Below are positions 31,758 through 41,072 of a stretch of DNA of 43,580 nucleotides, piece by piece. How positions within the stretch are numbered: position 1 is the first letter of the stretch; each line of letters begins with the position of its first letter. A program made the translations under genes and the position numbers. The stretch spans positions 1 through 43,580 of the forward strand of contig JAUCEF010000093.1 of the NCBI GenBank assembly GCA_033558025.1, given 5' to 3'. The notes below the pieces were generated by a model. It was not told where the DNA came from. It was given only the letters and a program-made list of their open reading frames with translations, and searched no databases. Source of the stretch: Phytophthora sp. 'mugwort' (lineage: Eukaryota; Oomycota; Peronosporomycetes; Peronosporales; Peronosporaceae).

Positions 31758-32363
31758 ATGATAAAAATAATAAAAAAAAATGTTAAATTAAAAAATAAAA
31801 ATTTTTTTAAAAGTTCTTTAGGAAATATTAATTTATTTTTTATTGATAAAACTTTTATTTTTCCAACAGATTTAAAAATTTATAGTAATAATAAAATAAT
31901 TTTTTTTGAAACATCTTTAGGTTTATTATCTTTAACAATAATTAATGATTTATATTTTTTTATAAAAAAAAATAAATTATTAATTATTGTTAATAAAAAT
32001 AAAAAAAAAAAAAGTATTTTAAATTTATACAATAAATTAATAAAAATAAAAATAAAAGGTGTTTTACAAGGTTTTAAAATTAATTTAATATTAAAAGGTA
32101 TAGGTTTTAAAGCTTTTATTGAAAATAATACTTTAATTTTAAAATTAGGTTTTAGTCATAATATTAGAATTCCAATTCCATTAAATATTGAAATTATTAA
32201 TCAAACAAATACTTTAATTTTTAGTAGTATCGATTATATTTTTTTACATCAATTTGTACATTATATTAAAAATCATAAAAAACCTGAACCATATAAAGGA
32301 AAAGGTTTATTATTAAAAAATGAAAAAATTTTACAAAAAGAGGGAAAAAAAAGTAAAAAATAA
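31758..32363 (+). CDS. rpl6: Ribosomal protein L6 (best copy)
   Basis: Large-subunit protein near the sarcin-ricin loop and factor-binding site. It has 201 codons. The second domain is clear: GVLQGFKINLILKGIGFKA, then LKLGFSHNIRIPIP, and near the end HKKPEPYKGKGL, matching the 'r.PepYkGkGi' signature. The first domain is divergent. It lies between rps8 and rps2 in the same direction with six-nucleotide gaps. Confidence 0.94.
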   Translation: MIKIIKKNVKLKNKNFFKSSLGNINLFFIDKTFIFPTDLKIYSNNKIIFFETSLGLLSLTIINDLYFFIKKNKLLIIVNKNKKKKSILNLYNKLIKIKIKGVLQGFKINLILKGIGFKAFIENNTLILKLGFSHNIRIPIPLNIEIINQTNTLIFSSIDYIFLHQFVHYIKNHKKPEPYKGKGLLLKNEKILQKEGKKSKK

Positions 32364-32369
32364 TTAAAT

Positions 32370-32963
32370 ATGATACAAAAAAAAAAAAAAAAACATAATA
32401 ATATTTTATTAAATTTATTATTTAAATCAAAAAATATGTATGGAGAATCTTTAATAGATACAAATAAAGAATTATTATCTTTTATATTTGGAAGTAGACA
32501 TGATTATACTATAATTAATTTAAAAAATGTTTCATTTTTTTTAAAACGTATATTTAATTTAACTAAAATTATATTAAAAAAAAATGAAAAAATTTTAATA
32601 ATAGGGAATGATAATGAAATTAAATTTTTATTAACTACATCTTTTATAAAAAAAAATCCAAATATCATTTTTTTTACAAAAGAATGGGTAAATGGTTTAA
32701 TTACTAATAAAATTATGAATACAACATTTAATAAGATAATTAATTATTTATTAAAAGAAAATGAAATTAAATTAATTTTAGTTATAAAAAGTTCTGTAAA
32801 AGATACTTTTTTAAATCAAGAACTTTCTGTTTTAAAAATTCCTACTATTTCATTAGTAAATACAAGTCAAACTATACAAAATATTAATTATCCTGTAGTA
32901 ATGAATTCTAAAAATATTCAATCAATATATACTTTAATGTATTTATTACGTAAAATATTTTAA
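32370..32963 (+). CDS. rps2: Ribosomal protein S2 (best copy)
   Basis: Small-subunit protein at the neck. It has 197 codons, shorter than bacterial S2 (about 240). Marks are FIFGSRHDYTIINLKN (the 'G.R...iIdl..t' block), KILIIGN, IIFFTKEWVNGLITN (the 'RW.gG.lTN' block) and LKIPTISLVNTSQTIQNINYPVVMNSKN (the 'l.IP.i.lvDTn......yPIp.N..' block, protein positions 157-184). The start is an ATG before a run of lysines. Confidence 0.94.
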   Translation: MIQKKKKKHNNILLNLLFKSKNMYGESLIDTNKELLSFIFGSRHDYTIINLKNVSFFLKRIFNLTKIILKKNEKILIIGNDNEIKFLLTTSFIKKNPNIIFFTKEWVNGLITNKIMNTTFNKIINYLLKENEIKLILVIKSSVKDTFLNQELSVLKIPTISLVNTSQTIQNINYPVVMNSKNIQSIYTLMYLLRKIF

Positions 32964-32971
32964 TAAATAAG

Positions 32972-33433
32972 ATGAATAAATTAAGACCGAGAAATAAAAT
33001 ATGTTTTCAAAATAATAGGAACATACATAAAAATTTAAACTTATTAAAATTAAAATCAAAAAAATGGAATTTATTTAAAAAAAAATTAAGATATCGAAAA
33101 GAAATAAAACCTGAAAAACGTAAAAAATTTTTTCAAAAAAGATTATTTGAAAAACAACAATTTCGGAATTTTTATGGATGTATTCATGAATATCAATTAA
33201 AAAATTTATTTCAAAAATTATTAAAAAAAGATAATAAAATAAATATCTTTAAAAAATTTGTAATTTTATTAGAAAGTCGCTTAGATATAAATCTTGTAAG
33301 ATTAAAATTAGTTAAAACTATTTTTCAAGCAAAACAATTAATTAATCATAAAAAAATTAAGGTTAATAATAAAATTATAAGTAAATCTAATTTTATATTA
33401 CATAAAGGTGATATTATTCATATTATTAAATAA
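32972..33433 (+). CDS. rps4: Ribosomal protein S4, N-terminal and S4 RNA-binding domains
   Basis: An early assembly protein of the small subunit. It has 153 codons, short for S4 (about 200). The start MNKLRPRNKICFQNNRNIHKN is basic; protein positions 101-153 contain LLESRLDINLVRLKLVKTIFQAKQLINHKKIKVNN, the S4 fold (RLD...R......a.qlv.h..i.vNg), ending GDIIHIIK. The gene stops exactly where bacterial S4 continues into its C-terminal tail. That tail seems to be supplied by the next ORF, which starts two nucleotides later in another frame. Both arms agree on the stop. Confidence 0.92.
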   Translation: MNKLRPRNKICFQNNRNIHKNLNLLKLKSKKWNLFKKKLRYRKEIKPEKRKKFFQKRLFEKQQFRNFYGCIHEYQLKNLFQKLLKKDNKINIFKKFVILLESRLDINLVRLKLVKTIFQAKQLINHKKIKVNNKIISKSNFILHKGDIIHIIK

Positions 33434-33435
33434 AT

Positions 33436-34189
33436 ATGCAAAAGGATAATAAAAATTTTCAAAGAAATAAAAATTCTCAAAAAAACGAGGGTTTTCAAAA
33501 AAATAGAAATTCTCAAAAAAACGAAGGTTTTCAAAAAAATAGAAATTTTCAAAAAAAATAAAAATTCTCAAAAAACGAAGATTTTCAAAGAACTAGAAAT
33601 TTTCAAAAAAACGAAGATTTTCAAAGAACTAGAAATTTTCAAAAAAATGAAGGTTTTCAAAGAACTAGAAATTTTCAAAAAAATGAAGGTTTTCAAAAAA
33701 ATAGAAATTTTCAAAAAAATGAAGGTTTTCAAAAAAATAGAAATTTTCAAAAAAATGAAGGTTTTCAAAAAAATAGAAATTTTCAAAAAAATAGAAATTT
33801 TCAAAAAAATGAAGGTTTTCAAAAAAATAGAAATTTTCAAAAAAATGAAGGTTTTCAAAGAACTAGAAATTTTCAAAAAAATAATAGTTTGAAAGGAGAT
33901 AAAAAAATTTTATAAACAGCATTTTAATCAAGAAAAGAATAAATATTCTTCTTCTTATAAACGTTATAATAAATATCCTTATCAAAAAAATAACAAATAT
34001 TCTTATAAAAATAATATTTATTATATTTTAGGTGAAAAAAAACCATCAAAACCTTTAATAACTTCTTATTTACATAGAAATAAAAAAATAAAAACAGGTA
34101 TGTTTTTTAAAGAACCTTCTTATAAAACAATTTTATATCCTTTTCATTTAAATTTAAAATTAATTAATGAATATTTGAAAAAAAAATAA
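33436..34189 (+). CDS. Hexapeptide-repeat ORF with S4-like C-terminal tail (candidate second half of rps4)
   Basis: About 250 codons when the two arms are reconciled. Residues 7-150 are 24 tandem hexapeptides, FQKN(E/R)(G/N) with SQKN and FQRT variants. Residues 151-250 are Lys/Tyr/Asn-rich and end with GEKKPSKPLITSYLHRNKK, TGMFFKEP and LNLKLINEYLKKK. Set against bacterial S4, which closes with W-L-x(8)-G-x-F-x(3)-P and a final I..HLIVE.Y stretch, the G-x-F, P and LI.EYL positions fall in order. No known function is certain. As sequenced, this copy has a break near 33553 (eight versus seven A), one near 33571, and one near 33903 (seven versus six A). Confidence 0.7.
33454..33886 (+). repeat. 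18-bp coding tandem repeat, 24 units
   Basis: Units resemble TTTTCAAAAAAATGAAGG and TTTTCAAAAAAATAGAAA and often alternate to give a 36-bp period. Both arms carry 24 units (left about 9795-10222). Rare variants (FQRT, SQKN) occur at the same positions in both arms, so the array is real and not a sequencing slip. Confidence 0.93.
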
Positions 34190-34193
34190 AAAT

Positions 34194-34215
34194 TTAAACC
34201 ATTTATATGGTTTAA
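34194..34215. promoter_or_regulatory. Hairpin at the rnl 5' boundary
   Basis: TTAAACCAT-TTAT-ATGGTTTAA, a perfect nine-base-pair stem beginning five nucleotides after the repeat ORF stop and immediately before the first conserved rnl sequence. It may be a processing signal that frees the rRNA 5' end from the ribosomal protein transcript. Confidence 0.5.
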
Positions 34216-35816
34216 GTATAAATAATAATAAAAGCATTAAGTGGATGCCTTGGCATTAATTTGATTTTTAGGACGTAAAAAATGCGAAAAGTTTTATTAA
34301 ATAATATTTTATTTTGAAATAAAAATTTCCTAAAGAAAACTTTTTTTTTGTGAAAATTTTAAAAACAGTGAATTGAAATATCTAAGTAACTGTTAAAAAA
34401 ATCAAACGAGATTCCGTTAGTAATGACGAGTGAAAATGGAAATTAGGTTTATAAAAATAAAAAAATATTTGAAAAATTTTGAAAAATTTACTTAAAAAGG
34501 TGAAAGTCCTGTAGAATAATAATTGTTTTTTATAATAGTAAAAAGGGTTATGTGTAAGCCTTTTTGAATATTGGGGAACCACCCTCAAAACCTTTTAAAA
34601 ATTAATGATCGATAGTGGACAAGTACTGTAAAGGAAAGGTGAAAAAGAACTTTTGAGTTTGAAATAATTCTGAAACTTAATGTTAACAATCAATTGAAAC
34701 TTTTTTAAAAAGTAACAGTGTACCTTTTGCATAATGGGCCAGCAAGTTTATTTTTATAGCAAGCTTAATTTAATAAAGTAGGCGTAGATAAATCAAGTTT
34801 TAAAAAGCTTTTTAGTTATATAAATAAGACCCGAAACTGAGTGATCTAACCATGAACAGATTGAAAAATAGGTAAAACTATTTGAAGGATCGAACTCACA
34901 TATGTGGCAAAATATGGAGATGATTTGTGGTTAGGAGTGAAAGGCTAATCAAACTCAGAGATAGCTGGTTTTCCGCGAAATCTATTGAAGTAGAGCATTT
35001 AAAATCTTTTTTTGGGGTAGAGCACTCATTGAGCTAGGGGGTGTAAAAACTTACTGAATTCTTGGAAACTCCGAATACAAAAAAAAGTAATTTAAATAGA
35101 CAGACATTAGGCGCTAAGGTCTTTTGTCAAAAGGGAAACAGCCCAGATTGATCGCTAAGGTCTCTAAATAATATTCTAAGTGAAAAAGGAAGTGAAAAAA
35201 TGATTACAACCCATAGGTAGGCTTGGAAGCAGCCATCCTTTAAAGAAAGCGTAATAGCTCATTGGTCTAGTTTTTTTTGCGCCTAAAATGTATCGAGACT
35301 TAAGAAATTTACCGAAGCGGCAAGTTTTATTTTTAATAAAACGGTAGCGGAACATTCTGTATGTTAATAAAGATATATTGTGAAATATGTTGAAGATATC
35401 AGAAAAGAAAATGCTGGCATTAGTAACAAAAAATAACGAATATAAATCGTTATCACCGTAAATCCAAGGGTTTTCTATGTTAAGATGTATTACATAGAGT
35501 GAAACGGCCCCTAAGAAAGATTTGACGAAAGCAGATTTTGATGGGATAATTTTTAAATTAAATTTTTTTAAAAAAGTGACAAAAATTTTTAATTTTTCAG
35601 GAAATAGCTTTTTTAATTAAAAACCGTACCCTAAACCGACACAGGTGGATAGGTCGAGTAGACTAAGGTGAATGAGAGAACTATATTGAAGGAACTCGGC
35701 AAAATGACTTTGTAACTTCGGGATAAAAAGTACCTAATTATTTTTAATAATTAGGTGTCACAAAATAGGGGGTTGCGACTGTTTAATAAAAACTTAGGAC
35801 TCTGCTAAATGGTAAC

Positions 35817-35854
<38 letters not shown>

Positions 35855-35912
35855 ATTAAAAGGAAATGTTTGCGCATTAAATGGAAGTCCCAGTAAACGG
35901 CGGCCGTAACTC

Positions 35913-35969
<57 letters not shown>

Positions 35970-36406
35970 TGTAACGACATCCCCGCTGTCTCCAATATAG
36001 ACTCAGTGAATTTGAATTATCCGTGAAGATGCGGATTTTCTATAGTTAGACGGAAAGACCCCCGTGAACCTTTACTACATCTTTATATTGTTATTTTATC
36101 TAATATGTGTAGTATAAGTGGTAATCTTTTAAACCTTTACGCTAGTAAATTGTATAGATATTCTTGAAATACCACTCTTATTAAAATAAATAACTAATAT
36201 TTTTTAAATAGACATTGTATGGTTGGTAGTTTGACTGGGGCGGTCACCTCCTAAAGAGTAACGGAGGTGTACAAAGGTAAGCTCAAATTGGATAATATTA
36301 TCAATTGTAGAGCATAATGGTAAAAGCTTGCTTGACTGTAAGATAGACATATCAAACAGGGACGAAAGTCGGTCATAGTGATCCGATAATTCTTTGTGGA
36401 AAGATT

Positions 36407-36449
<43 letters not shown>

Positions 36450-36527
36450 GACTCCTAAGAGCTCCTATCGACGGAGTCGTTTGGCACCTCGATGTCGACT
36501 CATCACATCCTGGAGCTGAAGAAGGTT

Positions 36528-36567
<40 letters not shown>

Positions 36568-36860
36568 TTGGGTTTAGAACGTCGTGAGACAGTTTGGTTC
36601 CTATCTTCTATAGATATTTTGAAAAATGCAAGAATCTAACTCTAGTACGAGAGGACCGAGAAGGGTAAATCTCTGGTGTATCGGTTGTTGAGAGGCATAG
36701 CCGAGTAGCTAAATTTATTTTGGATAATTACTGAAAGCATCTAAGTAAGAAACCATTCTTAAAAATTTTTCATATAAAAACTGTAAAAGATGATTACATT
36801 AATAGGTTTTAAGTATAAGTATTGTAAAATATTTAGCTTAAAAATACTAAAAGTTTTAAA
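34214..36860 (+). rRNA. rnl: Large subunit rRNA
   Basis: About 2.65 kb, bacterial-type. Recognisable blocks are AAGTGGATGCCTTGGCATT at the 5' end, the GGTTAGGAGTGAAAGGCTAATC and AGATAGCTGGTTTTCC region, GTAACTCTGACGGTCCTAAGGTAGCGAAATTCCTTGTCGGGTAAG in domain IV (about 35906-35950), GGGGATAACAGGCTGAT of the peptidyl-transferase centre near 36434, and CTAGTACGAGAGGACC of the sarcin-ricin loop near 36643. No intron is evident. Ends are estimated from family alignment by eye. One C too many in AAGACCCCCGTGAACC near 36058 looks like an error. Confidence 0.97.
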
Positions 36861-36877
36861 AATTAAAATATAATTAT

Positions 36878-36949
36878 TTCTTTGTAGCTCAACGGTAGAG
36901 CAAATGGCTGTTAACCATTAGGTTGTAGGTTCAAATCCTATCAAAGAAG
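36878..36949 (+). tRNA. trnN: tRNA-Asn (GUU)
   Basis: Acceptor TTCTTTG/CAAAGAA, anticodon GTT in CTGTTAA, T-arm TAGGTTCAAATCCTA. First of five tRNAs downstream of rnl. Confidence 0.94.
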
Positions 36950-36961
36950 TTTTATATTTTA

Positions 36962-37050
36962 GGTCGAATAGCCAAGTCAGGTTTAAGGCAGTAGTTTGCT
37001 AAACTATCAGTTAATTTATTAACTCGTGGGTTCAAATCCCACTTCGACTT
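36962..37050 (+). tRNA. trnS: tRNA-Ser (GCU)
   Basis: 89 nt; acceptor GGTCGAA/TTCGACT with one G-T pair, anticodon GCT in TTGCTAA, and a long variable arm typical of serine tRNAs. Confidence 0.93.
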
Positions 37051-37074
37051 ATTTTATTAATAAAGTATTAATAA

Positions 37075-37146
37075 GATGATGTAGTTTAATGGTAGAGCGT
37101 GGGAATCATAATCCTAATGTTGTAGGTTCAAATCCTACCATCATTA
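37075..37146 (+). tRNA. trnM: tRNA-Met (CAU), probably elongator
   Basis: Acceptor GATGATG/CATCATT, anticodon stem TGGGA/TCCTA and loop ATCATAA. Taken as the elongator by elimination, since the CAU tRNA at 37252 is initiator-like and that at 29661 is Ile-like. Confidence 0.75.
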
Positions 37147-37158
37147 ATTATCTTTAAA

Positions 37159-37233
37159 CGGAAGGTAGCATAGTCTGGCTAATGCGTCTGTTTTGGGAAC
37201 AGAAGATCAAAGGTTCAAATCCTTTTCTTCCGA
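37159..37233 (+). tRNA. trnP: tRNA-Pro (UGG)
   Basis: Acceptor CGGAAGG/TCTTCCG, anticodon TGG in TTTGGGA, T-arm AAGGTTCAAATCCTT. Confidence 0.94.
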
Positions 37234-37251
37234 AAAAGGAAGAAAATATAA

Positions 37252-37323
37252 GATGAGATAGAGTAATAGGTAACTTATCAGGCTCATAATCTGAAGATGT
37301 AGGTTCAAATCCTACTCTCATCA
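37252..37323 (+). tRNA. trnfM: tRNA-fMet (CAU), initiator
   Basis: Acceptor GATGAGA/TCTCATC. The stretch CAGGCTCATAATCTGAAG closely follows the bacterial initiator CGGGCTCATAACCCGAAG, and the D-arm GAGTAATAGGTAACTTATC is also initiator-like. Adjacent to rpl14. Confidence 0.82.
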
Positions 37324-37345
37324 TTTTAAAATTAATATATAATTT

Positions 37346-37719
37346 ATGATTCAAATTCAAACTAAATTAAAAGTAAATGATAATAGTGGTATTAAAATAG
37401 GACAATGTATAAAAATTTATAAAAAAAAAATTGGAAAAATTGGGGATACAATTTTAATTTCTGCTAAAAAATTACGTTTAAATCAAAAAAAAAAAAATTA
37501 AAATAATTAAAGGAGATTTATTTAAAGCTTTAATTATACATACAACATATCAAAAAAAAAAGTACAATAGGTAATATAATAAAATTTGATAAAAATTGTA
37601 TAATTATTTTAAATAATCAAAATAAACCCCTAGGAACACGTATATTTGGTCCGATTACTTCTGAATTTCGGAAGAAAAAAAATTTCAAAATATTAGCATT
37701 AGCTTCAAATATTTTATAA
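37346..37719 (+). CDS. rpl14: Ribosomal protein L14 (right copy, broken)
   Basis: Two bases longer than the intact left copy: 13 versus 12 A near 37485-37497 and 10 versus 9 A near 37552-37561. Between these points the frame is lost; the start and end match the left copy. Confidence 0.9.
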
Positions 37720-37725
37720 AAATAT

Positions 37726-38253
37726 ATGAAAAAAAATTTACAAATCCATTATCAAAATATTACTATATACGATCTTTTAACAAAATTAAATTTTAAAAAT
37801 ATATTTGAAATACCTAAAATAAGTAAAATATGTTTAAATATTGGTTTTAAAAACGCTAATATTGAAAAAAAAAAATTAATTAATATAATTTTACTTTTAA
37901 AATTAATAACAAATCAAAAACCTATAATAACAAAATCAAAAAAAAATAATATTTTTTTAAAAATCAAAAAAAATTCAATTATAGGTTGTAAAATAACTTT
38001 AAGAAAAAAAAATATTTTTAATTTTTTAGAAAAAAATTTTGATTTTTCTTTTTCAAAATTTAACTAAAATAAATTTTAATTTTAAAAATCAAAATATTTT
38101 AAATTTTCAAATTCGAAATATTTTAGATTTTTTTGAATTAAAAACTGAATTTTTAAAATTCAAAGATATACCTCCAATAATGTTTCTATTCATACAAATG
38201 CAAAAAATCATTATGAATTATTTTTATTATTAAATTCACTATTTTTATTATAA
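37726..38253 (+). CDS. rpl5: Ribosomal protein L5 (right copy, broken)
   Basis: Large-subunit protein that binds 5S rRNA in bacteria and bridges to S13. The N-terminal 110 codons are open (KISKICLNIGFKNANIEKK, ITNQKPIITKSKKN and GCKITLRKKNIFNFLEK match the L5 blocks for P-x-i-x-kI-v-N-G and for QkP..t.ak.s......G.kVTLRg). An extra base near 38036 and a missing G near 38180 (ATAATG for ATAGATG) shift the C-terminal part. The left arm supplies it: RNILDFFELKTEFLKF and a final ELFLLLNSLFLL. The reconciled protein is about 175 residues. Confidence 0.88.
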
Positions 38254-38266
38254 AAATAATTTATTA

Positions 38267-38338
38267 GCAAAAATAGCTCAATGGTAGAGTATAACCTTGC
38301 CAAGGTTAATGTTGAGGGTTCAAATCCCTTTTTTTGCT
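38267..38338 (+). tRNA. trnG: tRNA-Gly (GCC)
   Basis: Acceptor GCAAAAA/TTTTTGC, anticodon GCC in TTGCCAA, T-arm GAGGGTTCAAATCCCTT. Confidence 0.94.
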
Positions 38339-38438
38339 TAATTCAAATAAATGTACCCAAAGGCAGTATTTGGTATTTCCATTTTTTAATTAGGGAATAA
38401 TATTAGTATTGACATTTATTTACTTCTTTATAAAAATT

Positions 38439-38969
38439 ATGATTTTTTTTAACATTATTAAAAGGATATTTTTTGCTTATAATCTATATAAAATTATACA
38501 AGATATATTAAAAATACATCCTAAATTTTTTCAAAATATTTTTAAATTTATTTTAATTCTTTTACCTCTTGAAATAACTTTATTAGAAGATTTTATAGAT
38601 TTAGAGACTGAGGCTGAGGAAGCTGCTTTAAAAAAAGAAGAAAAACCTAAAAGTATTTTAAAAAGAATTGACGATAATATGCCAACTATTTTCGTTTTTT
38701 TTTTTTTATCTTTTTTGTTTTATTTATTTCTAGATGCTTTTTTTTTTGATAGCGACAATTTCCCAAGCGATTTTCCTAGTAATTTTTCAACTGATTTAAA
38801 TTTTGATTCAGATAGTGACTCTTTACCAAAACCACCAAAAAGAAAAATTACAAGATCTGGAAATCCTCTGAATCTATATAGATATTTTCATTATTTAGAT
38901 GTTGAAACAGGTGAACGTATAGATGATATCGATCGATTAGATCCTGATACTTATGAAATAGTGGATTAA
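38439..38969 (+). CDS. Acidic two-helix ORF of unknown function (best copy)
   Basis: 176 codons from the ATG at 38439; a TTG 30 nt upstream would add ten residues. The product has a basic, hydrophobic N-terminus (to about residue 45), an acidic coil LEDFIDLETEAEEAALKKEE, a second strongly hydrophobic stretch (FVFFFLSFLFYLFLDAFFF), and an acidic tail rich in Asp/Ser (SDSDSLP) with GNPLNLYRYFHYLDVETGERIDDIDRLDPDTYEI at the end. It is unlike its Lys/Asn/Ile-rich neighbours and uses more G and C. I do not recognise a family. It stands alone between two glycine tRNAs. Confidence 0.75.
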   Translation: MIFFNIIKRIFFAYNLYKIIQDILKIHPKFFQNIFKFILILLPLEITLLEDFIDLETEAEEAALKKEEKPKSILKRIDDNMPTIFVFFFLSFLFYLFLDAFFFDSDNFPSDFPSNFSTDLNFDSDSDSLPKPPKRKITRSGNPLNLYRYFHYLDVETGERIDDIDRLDPDTYEIVD

Positions 38970-39030
38970 TTTATTCCACTTTTTCTTTTTTAAAACAATA
39001 ATAAACATTTTTTAAACAATAAAAATATAC

Positions 39031-39102
39031 GTGATTATAGATTAATTGGTAAATCCTTTATCTTCCAAGTAAATATTATGGGTTCAAATCCCATTAATCA
39101 CA
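39031..39102 (+). tRNA. trnG: tRNA-Gly (UCC)
   Basis: Acceptor GTGATTA/TAATCAC, anticodon stem TTTAT/GTAAA (one G-T pair), loop CTTCCAA with anticodon TCC. Confidence 0.9.
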
Positions 39103-39120
39103 TATTTAAAATTATCTTTA

Positions 39121-39204
39121 GGAGAAATGGCTGAGTGGTTAAAAGCGGCAGACTGTAAATTTGTTGAAATATTTTCTACGTAGGTTCAAATCCTACTTTC
39201 TCCA
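39121..39204 (+). tRNA. trnY: tRNA-Tyr (GUA)
   Basis: 84 nt; acceptor GGAGAAA/TTTCTCC, loop CTGTAAA with anticodon GTA, and a long class II variable arm as in bacterial-type tyrosine tRNAs. Confidence 0.93.
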
Positions 39205-39567
39205 ATAAAGATCTAAAAAAAAAAAAGGATAAACAAATTAAAAAAAGGATAAAAAGATAAAATATCTTTAAATAGTTAAGTTAAAAAGATATTTATCTTT
39301 TCAACAAAAAATTCAAAAACATATTTAGGGGGGGATCCTTTTCAAAAAATAATATTTTTTTTTCGTGATACAAAGAAATTTTTATTAATAACTAATTGAA
39401 TTTTTAAAAATTAAAAAATTTTAATCCTTTAAGACAATATAAGACAATATAAGACAATATAAGACAATATAAGACAATATAAGACAAAAATTAATATAAG
39501 AATGTTATAATATTAAATTTTTAAATATTTGTTATTTTAAAAATTAATATTAAATAATTAATATAAA
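39205..39567. other. Non-coding spacer trnY-rns
   Basis: About 363 nt. It holds A-rich AAAAAAGGATAAA repeats (39220-39260), a run of seven G in TTAGGGGGGGATCC (about 39327-39339), and the 10-bp tandem repeat. No open frame of note. Probably the rns leader. Confidence 0.75.
39431..39486. repeat. 10-bp tandem repeat upstream of rns
   Basis: Five full copies of AAGACAATAT plus AAGACA, with no mismatches, about 85 nt before rns. A similar count is seen in the other arm. One unit is close to one helical turn. Confidence 0.96.
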
Positions 39568-40427
39568 ACTTAAATAGAGTTTGATCCTGGCTCAGAATAA
39601 ATGCTATCGGTATGCTTAACACATGCAAGTTGAATGTTTTTAAAACATAGCGAACGGGTGAGTAACACGTGAATTATCTACCTTTTAATTCAGAATAATT
39701 ATTTTTATAAAAATACTGAATAAATTAATTAAAGTTTTTAACGTTAAAAGATGAGTTTGCGCAAGATTATGGTAGTTGGTAGTTTAATAGACAACCAAGC
39801 CTATTATCTTTAGCTGGTTTGAAAGAATGATCAGCCACATTGGGACTGAGACACGGCCCAAACTTTTTTAAAGGCAGCAGTGGGGAATTTTGGACAATGA
39901 GCGGAAGCTTGATCCAGCAATACCGAGTGGGTGATGACGGCTAATTAGGTTGTAAAGCTCTTTCATTAAGGAGGAAAATGACAGTACTTAAAAAAGAAGT
40001 TCCGGCTAATACCCGTGCCAGCAGCCGCGGTAATACGGGAGGAGCGAGCATTATTCGGGATGATTAGGCGTAAAGGGTTTGTAGGTAGTTTTTTAAGTTG
40101 AAAGAAACAAATTAAAGCTCAACTTTATACATTTTTTCAAAACTGATAAACTGGAGTATAAATAGAGGATAATGGAATTTCTATTGGAGTGATAAAATAC
40201 GTTGATAATAGAAGGAAGACCTATGGCGAAGGCAATTATCTGGGTATATACTGACACTGAGAAACGAAAGCTTGGGTAGCGAACGGGATTAGAGACCCCG
40301 GTAGTCCATGCTGTAAACGATGAGTGCTAATATTTAGAATTTTTAGATATAACAGCTAACGCGTTAAGCACTCCGCCTGAAAAGTATAATCGCAAGATTG
40401 AAATTCAAAGGAATTGACGGGAGTCTA

Positions 40428-40459
<32 letters not shown>

Positions 40460-41072
40460 AATACGCGCAGAACCTTACCAACTCTTGCTAATTTTTATTT
40501 AAAATTTTTATATAAAAAACAGGTGTTGCATGGCTGTCGTCAGCTCGTGTTGTGAAATGTTTGGTTAAATCCTTTAACGAGCGCAACCCCTATGATTAGT
40601 TACTAATTTATTATAAATAGATAAAAGTACTCTAATGAAAAAATTAATGATAGGTTAATGGAAGGTGGGGATGACGTCAAGTCTTCATGGCCCTTATGAG
40701 TTGGGCTACACACGTGCTACAATGATAATTACAATGAGAAGCAATAATGATATAAGTTGGAGCAAATCTTCAAAAATTATCTTAGTTCGAATTAAGGGCT
40801 GAAACTCGCCCTTATGAAGTTGGAATCGCTAGTAATCGCAGAACAGCATGCTGCGGTGAATATGTTACTGGACTTTGTACACACCGCCCGTCACATCAGG
40901 GAAGTTGATTGTTTTTAAAATAATTTTTAATTCTTTTATAAAATTTAATAATTATTTAAATAAAATAATTTAAAATTTTTATAAAATAAATTATAATTCC
41001 TAAAAAGTGGTTAGTAACTTTGATGAAGTCGTAACAAGGTAGTCGTAGGGGAACCTGTGTCTGGAAGAGATC
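39568..41072 (+). rRNA. rns: Small subunit rRNA
   Basis: About 1.5 kb, bacterial-type. Conserved blocks: GAGTTTGATCCTGGCTCAG at the 5' end, GTGCCAGCAGCCGCGGTAATAC near 40014, GAGACCCCGGTAGTCCATGC near 40292, GAATTGACGGG near 40412, and TACACACCGCCCGTC near 40877. The helix 44 region (40909-41005) is a long, almost pure A/T hairpin. The 3' end reads GGGGAACCTGTGTCTGGAAGAGAT and lacks the CCTCC anti-Shine-Dalgarno core. Boundaries are approximate. Confidence 0.97.

Noticed and set aside
33568..33876. Minus-strand ORF rich in KISIFLKTFIF across the hexapeptide array
   Set aside because: Antisense shadow of the 18-bp repeat, open only because the repeat length is a multiple of three. The plus-strand frame has a defined start and a unique C-terminal part.
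34382..34588. Minus-strand 68-codon ORF within rnl
   Set aside because: Lies antisense to conserved 23S rRNA sequence.
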